DNA from: Gnetum montanum
Lineage: Eukaryota; Streptophyta; Gnetopsida; Gnetales; Gnetaceae
DNA: 64,000 nucleotides
Assembly (NCBI GenBank): GCA_015680685.1
Contig: MNCI01030420.1
Location: forward strand, 170,894 to 234,893
Direction: 5' to 3'
Part shown: one piece after another, positions 54,200 through 64,000 of the stretch
How the letters are laid out: the number at the start of each line of letters is the position of its first letter
Position numbering within the stretch: the first letter of the stretch is position 1
The notes under the pieces: model-generated
Seen by the model: only the letters and a program-made list of their open reading frames with translations
Database searches by the model: none
Told to the model about the DNA's origin: nothing
Made by a program: the position numbers and the translations under genes

Positions 54200-56400
54200 T
54201 ATCTTATAACTTTTTTATCTTAGAATATGAAAATGATAGTAATGAAAAATTTTGACATTGCCTAAAAGTTGATAAGCATGACCTCCAATTTTTGATTCAC
54301 CCTCTTAACCTATTGACAACCCAAACTCATGTTTATCTTGGTGCCTAAAGCACTTTGAAATGCATGCTAAATACAAACGTTGGACTTAGCATCTTAATCA
54401 AAAACTATCTTAACTAGAACATCATGTAGTTACATAATCTTGGACAAAAACAATTGGGCTACATCCTTAGCACTCATTGTGATATTCAAAGTAAGAAAAT
54501 TTGTAGACTTAGTCAACAAGTTCATGTCCTCCAAAATATAATTCCTTCCATTCCTTATGCAAGGAAAACTAGTAATAAAGTAAAGTCCATATCCATCACC
54601 TTTCACTTCCATTAGGAAATGGAATGTGGATAAGGATAACCACTTCGATGCTAGTGCTTGATCTTAACTTGTTACCAAATCAAGCACTTAGCCATGAAAT
54701 CTCAAACATGCTTCTTCATCCTCAGCCATCAATAAATACCATTGAATAATTAATACATCTTCTTGCGTCTAGGATTCATTTGGAATTTGCTCAAGTGTGA
54801 GCCTTCTCCAATAACTATTATTGTAATGACTTAGATACATACATGATCTTTGTGCTGAAGCAATTTATGAGAGTCCATGACCACTGTTGTCTCATCAACC
54901 TACCTTAATTGTAAACATTTACCAAGGATCATGTTGTTTCCATTTTTGAATCCTCTCTAGTACAACCAACTAGATTATAAGACTCTATAACTTACGTGCA
55001 ACCTAACTCAAGGCATTAGCAACCATGCTGTTTTTGGCTAATCAAAACTAAATGGTAAAGTTAAAACCAACAAATAGCTCTACCTACCTCCTTTGACATA
55101 AGTTTAAATAAAGCCAATCTATTAGGAACTATAAGCCTTTATGTGCAGTATAAATTGTTAACTTCTCTCCATAGAGGTAGTGATGACAAATCTTGAGTGC
55201 AAACATCACAATGCCCAACTCAAGATTGTGAACACGATAACGAGTCTCATGAGGCTTGAGCTACCTTCATGCATATGAAACTACCTTGCTCTCTTAAATG
55301 AGGATATACTTGAAACCTTTACTAGAAGCATTAATGCATACATTGTAGGGCTCCTTAGAAGTAGGAAAAATCAAAATAGAAATCAAAATCAGCAATTTCT
55401 TCAATTCATCAAAAGTTAACTTGCAAGATTAATTCCATCTGAACCTCACCTCTTTCTATAACAGCTTTTCTAGGAGCAAACCAATGAGAGAGAAGTCCTA
55501 TATGAACCTCTGATAATACCTAGCTATACCCAAAAAACTCCTCATCCATGTTTTTAGGAACCTGCCAATCACAAATAATTGCAATCTTGATAAGGTTCAT
55601 CATCACACTAGCTCTAAACACTACATGCACAAGAAATTGAATCTGTTTCCATTAGAAAGAATACGTAGAAGTAAAGCATACAATTGATAATCACAAATGG
55701 TCTATAACACTATTCATAGATGTTGATCATGCTACTACTTTGACTACAAGTACATTAAGATATCATTGATGAACACAATGAAAAACTGGTCAAGTATAAT
55801 CTCATGACACTGAGATGCATAAAAATGACATGAGAATTAGTGAGTCAAAAGGGCTAAACAAAGAACTCATAATATGTGTATCGAGTCTTATCTTTGGGAC
55901 ATTCTCTTCATTCTTGTTAAAGTTCTGGTGAAGAGGAAAGTTTGCACCAACCAAAAGATTAGCATTTCTTAAGCTTGTGATGCACATAGAGGAATTTTCT
56001 ATAGAAATTGAAAACATTCAGATGATAGACACGTAACTTATTTTTAAATAACATGATCAGGTTTTCACTTTGAAATTAAATTCTATTCTACAATAGCACT
56101 TGTTTGATACACAAAGGCCCAATGTTTAGTTGAAACCACAACGACAAGGCATTCTCAAAAATTTGATTGTGAACCAAAATCTTTTATTCAACATTGACTT
56201 CTATATTTCAAGAAATTTTCTCAAAGTAATTAACCATAAAAATTGAAGATAATGTACAACACACATGTCCAAGTGAACAAAATAATAGGCCCCAAAAGAT
56301 AGTTATGAATGGTTGTAGTAATTTGACTACAACTTGGAAAGACATATAGAACACTAACTAAAAACTCTCGAGTTAAAACAAAAGGAGCATAGAGTTATTT
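54200..56400 (-). pseudogene. Chromovirus-like gypsy pol relic
   Basis: On the minus strand: RT pieces at 56000-55690 in mixed frames (KIRLDTH--, PFDSL, FHCVHQ, matching the MPFGL...VIVFIDDI region), an RT/RNase H connection at 55570-55390 (RFI-DFSLIGLLLEK, LTFDELKKLL), and integrase at 54612-54430 (DGYGLYFITSFPCIRNGRNY, the DFI-GLP---G---I-VVVDRLTK region, with TKSTNFL and AKDVAQLFL). The pattern is that of chromoviruses (Tekay/CRM side), clearly different from the other gypsy family here. No LTR was found. Confidence 0.7.
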
Positions 56401-56529
56401 ACAAAATTTATGGGGTTATATACTAACTTTGATATTATGATTGACTCTACTATGAATTCTACATTATGATTTGAGTAGTATTTAGAAAGTTATTATGTAA
56501 TGCATGATTGATACATATGATCAAAAAAA

Positions 56530-57200
56530 AAAAAAAACCAAGCTTGATGCAACCTTTATGTTCCAAGTGGTGGTGGCTCCTCCATTGGCTTCTTTCCTTT
56601 GTCATCGAGCTTTTGAAATTGGTATCTGTTAAGAAGTGCCAAGTGCCTGAAGCTATTCTTCTTTTAATCTTGGGTCATATACCATCCAAGCAAATTCAAC
56701 AACATTTGTTGGAGTTGGTACTTCCCATGGACATGGCAACTATGAGAACATCTTATTGGCTTTCATATACCAAGTTGCAAACTTCCTTCTCTTATCTTTA
56801 AAAGCTTTTGCTATTTTTCTTAATTCCTAATAATCCTTCATCCTTCTAGTTAGGTTTGATGCTACACCTTTTTGATCTTGGTAGATAGATTTGACAACTT
56901 GGAGTTCAAAGTTTACAATGTGAAGCTTCTATTGCACATCCTTTCTGTATGCAAATTCTTTTCTAGGTCCACTTACTATTAACATGGCTAGATTAGCATA
57001 TTGAAGATTTGCTAATCCCATGTACTCTTTAAAATCCTCTATGTGTAGATCTTTGTTTTTTGTTTTGGCTTGGTGCACATGGGTAAGACTGTTCAAGATT
57101 GCTTGCCAATTATGTGTTTGCATGGTAATGGAATTAATTTTGGCTTTAGTCGTATGGATCTTCTTTTCATTAATCTGCTTGTGCATGCCCATCTGATTTT
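56530..57200 (-). pseudogene. C-terminal part of the extra ORF, second element
   Basis: Colinear with 29280-29800 of element E-F. 57192-56929 has NEKKIHTTKAKINSITMQ, DFKEYMGLANLQYANLAMLI (E-F: EYIELANLYYANHAMLTI), then RMKDY-ELRK (E-F: RMNDF-ELKD) near 56855 and LPCPWEVPTPTN near 56730 (E-F: IPCPWDVPILTH). Only this last quarter remains; the product is unknown. It lies downstream of a gag-protease region, as in E-F. Confidence 0.65.
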
Positions 57201-58540
57201 CTTATAAGTGTCTATAGGCACTCAAGAAGTTAAATGTAAAACATACCTATCTTCCAAAAGACACACGTTAGAATTTCCACAATAAGAAAATGATACTATA
57301 TTTTATAAAACCATTAAATTATGATTATGTATAATAGTGAGGTGAAATGGGAGTAGAAGGGATTGCAGAAAATGGGACTTGAGGTGTCTTACCATAGGCA
57401 TAATGAATTCTATATGTGATGCATGGTTAAAATGATTATCACCTCTTCCATCCAAGATCCAAAAAAAGTTCATACTACTTACCAGTGACATCACATTATA
57501 TTATATTGAAACTAACAACCACAAGACTACCATAATTACAAGGAGTATTAAAACTTGGCAATGAAGTTCAAGGAAAAAGCTTATTAACAACACATTCTAT
57601 TTTTAAAGGATACTTGGCCATTGGATAGAGGAGTACCTTTAGGCATGAGTAACATGTCTTTCTAGCCCCATAGGTAATGCAAGTCCAAGAAACTTTGAAA
57701 TTTCTAAGAAGACACCTACCTTCAAGCATGGGTAATATATCTTTCTAGTAGAACCCATAGAAATTTTTATTCTATGTATTTATTATGTTATTATTGTGTC
57801 AACCTTACTAGAACCCCTAGAAATTCTTATTCTATGTATTTATTATGTTATTATTGTGTCAACCTTACTAGAGGACTACCTTCAAGCATGGGTAACATGT
57901 CTTTCTAGTGACATGGTCAGGCAACAATTATTTTAGACATACTTCCATTTTTTTATTAGAAATCAAGTAGAGAATATAACTTATCAGCAAGATAAGACTT
58001 ATAGTATTAGTCTTAGAGAATCCACAAATACCCTTGATGTCACACCCTTTTCATTTTCACTTGGTTCATCACTTTTCTATCTAAGCATAATGATCATAGG
58101 TTTATTTTTATTTTATTGTAGAACGAATTTCATTATGTCCATGGTAAGAACCACTTATTATCATAAATAAGTGGATGGATGTTGTTGTCTCACTATGTAT
58201 AGAATTGATCCTTTAATGATTTGATAACATAAGGTAAAATTGTTATTGTTTTGACTACATTTCATTTATTCCTTTTCACTTTATTAAAAAATCAATAAAA
58301 ATATGTACATGAGAAATGGTAAAAGTATAGAAGAATGAGAAATAGATAAGAATAGAAAAATTTTAAAGAAATTGAAAGATATTAAAGAATGAAAAATGAT
58401 AAGAAATGTGAAAAGAATGAAAGAATAAGAAAGATATCAAAGAAAGTAAAAATTAGTAAGAAATATGAAAAGCATAAGAAAAATTGTAAACAAAAAAATT
58501 GTAAAATAAAAAAGTTAAAATGTACTTATTAATTCCTAAT
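57200..58540 (-). mobile_element. Noncoding region of the second extra-ORF element
   Basis: Contains the family's 'catgggtaacatgtctttctag' blocks (inverse of copy Y's 'gaaagacatgttacccatg') at 57637-57665, 57719-57747 and 57879-57908, and an A/G-rich tract (58305-58500), the counterpart of the post-pol pyrimidine tract. No gene. Confidence 0.6.
57749..57868. repeat. 60-bp tandem repeat, two copies
   Basis: Units 57749-57808 and 57809-57868, each beginning TAGAACCC and ending AACCTTAC, differ at very few positions. They sit between two copies of the 'ccttcaagcatgggtaa' block. Confidence 0.85.
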
Positions 58541-59560
58541 TCAAGTTAAGGTACCTTCCCTATGACTAAATTCATGGGCGAGTGTTTGGAAAATGGACCC
58601 TAGATCATTGGGTTCGTATACTCTAGGTTTCTTATTTAACATCATTAGTGATTTAGAATTTTGTTTATTATCCCATGTGACATTGAAGATAATCAAATTT
58701 TGATCATTTGGAGATACATATCTTGTTGGATTAGATGATATTCTTATTTTAAAGGGTCTAGATATTTTTTTTTGGTTTATTCTTAATTTCAAATTTTGAG
58801 TCTCCATGTTCATTACTTATTATTGATGTATAGTCATGGTTTAGGATATCCTTCTCTAAGTTCTCAACTTTGATCATTTTCTTAGGGTAGGAATTGATAA
58901 GTGGGTTGGATGTTTCCATGTATGTTTTGGATAGTTTTATGTTCTCATTTCTTAACCATTAAGTATCTTTTAATTTAGTGATCATTATTTCTTTTTGTAG
59001 ACACACTTATTTTTCAAATTTGTTATGGATTAGTGTAAGGATCATGGTAATGTTTTGATCTTTCAATCTACAATTACATCCTTCTTCATCGTTAGTAATG
59101 CATGGAATTATTTATGTATGTATGGCTTCATGCTTATCTTTCTTGAAAATTTCCAACGACAAGCCTCTCATTCCTAACTTAGCATCAAATGTGCTAAGCC
59201 ATGCTCTTCCCATAATAATGGGAAAGTCCCTATAACCATTGTTCACATTGATCACCAGACGACCCATTGATAGTGGTCACCACATCTTCTACCTATTCTA
59301 GAGGAATGGTAACTGATTAATCTACAAGATCTAGTCTTATGTTGCACTTATTTAATGAAGGTAGGTTCCATGCCTTATATGTTTTTTGAGATATCAAGTT
59401 AGCTTCAGAATCTGAGTCTTGTAGAGCTTTGCATGATGAGTTTCCAACAATTTGTAAATGAATCAAAGGACTTCCAGGATTTATTCTTTTCTTAGAAAGA
59501 GTTCCTACTTTTATCCAATCTTATACTATATTACTTATCATGATAGTTATAATATTATGG
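58541..59560 (-). pseudogene. Gypsy protease and end of coding region, second extra-ORF element
   Basis: Protease at about 59490-59110: CKALQDSDSEANLIS (relatives: CKALLDLGSGVNLIS), YKAWNLPSLNKCNIRLDLVD, FPIIMGRAWLSTF in broken frames. The next ORF, 58813-58541, ends GSIFQTLAHEFSHREGTLT, then the 'agtcatagggaagg' block. There is no RT, RNase H or integrase between protease and this block. Confidence 0.7.
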
Positions 59561-62070
59561 TTTGATGGTTGTGGAAGCATGGCGATTCTAGGAGGATCTA
59601 TCATAGAAGGAACATGATTGGATGAAGTCCTTGCTTTACTAGTCTTTTTATGGACTTGTCTTGAAGAAAGGATGTTTTCTAGATTTGCATGTAGTATTAT
59701 TGGTATGATCCTTTATTTGTATAATTATTGCCCTAGTAAAAATTCTATATTATGGTCGTATTGGCAATTATCTTTGCATGATTGGTTGTGTTACTAGTGT
59801 AAACAGATTAGGAGCTTGGAATGAGAAACTAGCTATTGATTGGGTTGTGTAGGAATTTGGATCCATGCATTTGGCAATGGGTCTATAGTACTTTGATGGA
59901 CAATAGTGAGAGAAGGTGTGGTCAGAAGTGTTTTTGAGAGAGATTAGACATTAAACATAGTATCCTTAGGGATTTGGTTGCCTATATGGATATTGCTGCC
60001 TTGGTGATGGCATTTCCCATGCTTGTGGTTATTACCAGTGCTGTTGGTATTGCTCTTGTAGTTAAGGATAAGCCTCACTTGCATAGTATGATTTCTAGTA
60101 GGGATGTCTAAAATTACCTTGTGGATAAGGTAATTTCCTAGGCATTTGTTTCTTAACAAATTTTGGATTAGTACATATGTCGCAAACTCTTGTAAGTGGG
60201 CCATAATAGGGAACCATCTGTTAGGATGTTCACATTGACACACTTTGCATCCTTCATCATCTTCTAAACTAGAGTCCATTATTTCCTGTACTGCAGCAAC
60301 ATTTCCTTTGTTTTTGTAGTTCTCTCATCCATTGTCTCTTTTTTTTCCTTATCTTTACTTTTTTTCAACACTTGTTTAGTCTTTTCCTCTACTATCTTTA
60401 GCATTATAGTGAATTTTTTATATATGGACTCCCATGTTTTCTCTATGCTTGTTGCAATATCATTGACTAATTTTTGAATTGGTAGAGTCTTCTACTGGAT
60501 TGTATCTTGCAAGTTTTCTTCTTTTTGTGACTCACATATTCTTACACCATTTTTTATTGCTCAATCTTTGTTGTATCCTTCTACTAAGTTTTTTTGAGTT
60601 CTCCTTCTTCTTTTTTCATTTTCTCTATGAGTCTTTGGATTCGATGAGCTATCATTTTAGATAGTCTACCTTGGCCATATATCCCAATGATCTCTCTTGT
60701 CTTATTTCTTAGTTGATTGATAATATGTTAGAGTTGTTCCATTTGAGAAAATCTATGGCCTTTGCACTTATGCATTAATGAATAGTACTTACCCATTATT
60801 GCATCTAGGGATTCATGTATTCCTTATTTCCATCCTTGGATTTGTTTTCTTAAATTAGACATTTTGAAATAAGTTTGATACTTGTTGTTAAAGAGCTCTA
60901 GCATGGTACTCCATCTTCAAATTAATTCTCATTCTAAAGATCTATATCATCTCTTTGCTTCCTTTATGAGTATTCTAGAAAACAACTTCAAATTTTGCCA
61001 ATCATTGTCGATGTTTTGTAGGGAACATGCATTGGAAGACTTAAAGATGGTATTGTGGATTTGCATTATATCTACCTTCAAATTTTGGAATGTTGTTCAT
61101 ATTTAGTCAATTAATGTAATTATTCCTTACATGTTTGGTAGGAATGTACACAACTTCCTTAATATTAATCATGTTTTAAGTGGCTAGTAGGGGTTCTTCA
61201 TAGTCTTCGAGTTCATGAACTTTGTTGTAGTAATGACTCCTTTGATGCTCATGATGCTCTCTTTCTTCATGCTTGATCCTTCCTCTTATTTCATTATGAT
61301 TAGCTTCCTCTTTATTAAGATGTCTTCTTCTATATGTGTATCTCTCATGATCTCTTCTTCTTTTCCCATCATGACTCCCCAATCTTCATTCTCTCTTGCC
61401 AAAATTTGTAGACAAGTATAAGCATTAAGATGAAGGAGTTGGAAAATGGTGCAAATTGATTCTTCTTTTATGACTTCCTAATTCATCTCCTTTGGATTTA
61501 GTGGAGGTCTTAGACGTTGAGTTCCTTCCAAATTTGGAGTCTCCCTTATTTCTTCCAAGGTTTTCTACAAGAGTTGAATGCAATTTTATCTTAATGAGAT
61601 CTTCAATGTGGACAATTGATGTTTGAGAATGAGACCCATGAGTTTGATAAAACTTAGTTTGGAATATAATATCTTCTTTTTCTTCTAGGATAACTATTTG
61701 AGGGGCTTTCTTCCCCTTGTCATGTTAATGTCTTACCTCCATGTTGGTTGGTATGGCTTGGTCATGTATTTGGTGATATGATACCCTTCTTGCACGTGGT
61801 GAAGGTTTGATTTCATGAGGATTGCTTAAAGCATTGATGATGTTGAGCATTCAGGTTGCAAGAAAATGTTATCTTGTAGATCTATCCATTTGAGTTGTTT
61901 ATCTTGGTAAAAGATAAAGGCAAAATCAGGATAATACATAGTATGAGCATAGGAAATCTTGGTTTACATTGGTGTACTCCAATCTTCTTCATTATACTAT
62001 TTGTCATAACTTTCATGAAATTTAGCAATAGGTAGATATTTCTCTTTAGTCATAGAAGCCATGTTAAGTG
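59561..62070 (-). pseudogene. Gypsy Gag, decayed, second extra-ORF element
   Basis: N-terminal part at about 61990-61850 (a traceable FAFIFYQDKQL, compare FTFILHQDEQL). 61382-61176 is an Arg/His/Glu-rich stretch ending YEEPLLAT. The capsid core lies at about 61110-60660 (MNNIPKFEG, YQTYF). 60279-59944 carries GCKVCQCEHPNRW, the short Cys-His knuckle of this family with its last Cys lost. Stops are frequent. Confidence 0.7.
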
Positions 62071-63860
62071 TTTGATGATTAGGTGTACACCTTTTTAGAA
62101 ATTATTTTAAGTATGAAATATGTACTTTGTAATACTTAACATAACAAGCTTTGTAAAATCAACTAACTATAGATGTGTAAATTTTGGACACGCTAACACT
62201 TGAAAAACTCGTTTAGGGATACTATTGCATATGGAACCTCCTGTATGGGTATGGAAACCTAGGAATAGTCTTAGTTGGTAGGGAAACATGACATTTTGTG
62301 ATGGATAAAGATGTTGGTAAGTTAAATGATTTTAACAAGGAAATACAAAAGGCAGTTCAAGATAATTTTGATAGAAAGACAACTATTTGCTTTTTAAATT
62401 TTCAACAATAAAACTTGTGTATCAATAAAACATGAAATTAAAGTAGGAAATAGCTAATAGCTTGGATAGGATTAATTTGAGTTCTGAAGTAAACCAGGTT
62501 TTGTGCTTAATCTACAACATAGAGATCATAGTTTAGTTGCAAAAATATAAAAATGACAAAATGAAATGATGGCTTAGTTTAAAAATGAGCACAAATGGAA
62601 TGACTCTTGGTGCATCTTTGCCTACCAATTCTTGCAAGAAGCACACCTCTTCTAATGAGCTTGCAACCTTCAACCATTGAATTTACTTGTTGCTCTACCC
62701 CAAACTACCTCTGGGAGAGCCATTGAACATGCAACAAAAGTAAGAGAGAACCATAAGATTTTCCATCGTGACTCCACTTAAAGAAAACCCCCACAACTGT
62801 AGCTAGCTTTCTTCTCCACCACTATAGCTAGCTTTCTTCTCGACCACCATGTCTCCTCTATTACATCTGGCTAGGAAATTTATAAGGACCAGTCTAGCAC
62901 ATGAGGAGCCACCACTTGTGCATAATGATCATGACAATTACTACCCATGCATAACATCCATTTAATTTCCACTGCCACCAGTCATGCATAACGGCCATTG
63001 ATCATGTGTAGATATGGCTATATGAGTCTAGCAAAAGCCCACGCAATAAAGAAACACACAACTCCCACCACCCATGCACAGGTAATGGATAGAGCAACTG
63101 AGAAATGCAATGTTGGCATAGGGAAGACCACCAATAGACGACTTGTAGTTTCACCAATGTGCAACCATAAAAATGATAGGGAACCACACCCCAGCTGTTG
63201 CTCAATAGGTGACTACATGGACTTGGCATAGGAGAAACATGCTATTGCAAAAATATGCAATAGTGAGAGAGAACTCTATTGGAAACAAAAAATTTTGTTT
63301 CCATGGAAGAATAAAGACTTTAGCACCATCTCATGTTCCATTTTTATTGGAATCTATCTTGTAGCCATCTGCAACAAGAGCATCTCATAGAAGTGTCCTC
63401 CACCTGTTGTGCTATATATGAGAAGTCACCTTGCAACCTCTTGTGTTGCCATCATTTTTGTTAGAGTCATAGAGGAGGCTTCAAAAGATTTCCTATAATT
63501 TTTTGTTACAATTCCTAGTGTCTCTGCGATGCAAAAACCAACCAAGCATGCTTCCATTTATGGTGAAGATGGATAGGGAAAGGTGCAGATTTCCTACAAC
63601 TTCCATTTCTTTTGTGTATCATTTACAAATTAGCCATAAATGGATCACACGATTTTAAATTATGTAGGGAAACAAAAATTGTAGCTAAACTTTCATTGCT
63701 ATGGTAGGTAATGTTTGTATCTACGTGAAAGGTGGGACAAATGGGAAAACTTGTGGAAGCTAAATAATCAATAGTTGTCGATAGGGAGATGGTACTATAG
63801 TTGGTATTTAAGAATACCAACCTATAATCACTTCACATCCTAACACCTTTTCTTATTTTT
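62071..63860. other. DNA at the right side, no gene recognised
   Basis: The 5' LTR and primer site of the Gag to its left should be here but are not recognisable. A short tandem pair, TAGCTAGCTTTCTTCTC, occurs at about 62800 and 62825. ORFs 62998-63231 and its reverse have no recognisable product. Confidence 0.35.
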
Positions 63861-63869
63861 TTTATTTTT

Positions 63870-63980
63870 TGTTTTATTTTTTATTAACAAGTGATAATGA
63901 TAGGTTGCATAAGTAATAATCTCATTGACTTGTTAGGTAATACTGGTACATAAAGTCACACTTAGGTTATCATTTATCTC
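63870..63980 (+). repeat. SINE-like repeat copy
   Basis: 'aatctcattgacttgttaggtaatac' and 'agtcacacttaggttatcattta' parallel the copies at 13605-13650 and 12275-12340. Weak B box. Confidence 0.4.
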
Positions 63981-64000
63981 CTCTATAAGTTGTTTAAATT

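Overview
The window looks like a piece of a large, AT-rich, repeat-filled seed-plant nuclear genome. The genome type (nested old Ty3/gypsy and Ty1/copia elements, a LINE, SINE-like repeats, gene exons set far apart) suggests a gymnosperm such as a conifer. That is inference; nothing in the window names a species. It holds one fragment of a host gene: the last four exons of a SNAP33/SNAP25-type t-SNARE (15030-15740, + strand), with intact reading frame and GT/AG splice sites. Almost everything else is mobile-element sequence in different states of decay.

One Ty3/gypsy family dominates. Its LTRs are about 770-860 bp and begin TGATGA and end CTCATCA. The primer binding site matches the 3' end of tRNA-Asp and the pol motifs resemble the Athila/Tat group. 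Copies are: an LTR at the left edge (1-459, -) cutting a second copy (460-3009, +), which is itself inserted in a third (3010 to about 7362, +) that keeps RT, RNase H and integrase; a 5'-truncated LTR (11383-12109, +); a solo LTR with a perfect 5-bp target duplication (12634-13495, +); an 11.6-kb copy (19437-31091, +) that has gag, protease, RNase H and integrase, lacks RT, and carries a long extra ORF; a 7.0-kb copy with both LTRs and a near-perfect target duplication (32374-39409, -) that has only gag and protease; and a relative at 56.5-62.1 kb (-) with gag, protease and part of the same extra ORF. No copy seen here could move on its own.

Ty1/copia elements lie at 41574-46427 (-, both LTRs, tRNA-Met primer site, target duplication AAATA), about 48.6-52.5 kb (-, decayed) and 16.7-17.2 kb (-, a protease relic). 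A chromovirus-like gypsy relic (-) fills about 54.2-56.4 kb, a LINE (+) fills 8568-11382, and a hAT transposase tail lies at 47198-47491 (+). Short repeats with tRNA-like A and B boxes cluster at 7.8-8.5 and 12.1-14.2 kb, with one weak copy near 63.9 kb.

The most interesting points are: the extra ORF downstream of integrase, with a possible TATA box and leader intron of its own, and its colinear match in the second element; the clustered GCGATATCGC palindromes just upstream of the LTR TATA box; the gag-protease-only derivatives; the tRNA-derived SINE-like family; and two assembly faults at single Ns (a 520-bp segment that appears inverted at 6843-7362, and an unmerged 55-bp overlap at 45779-45889).
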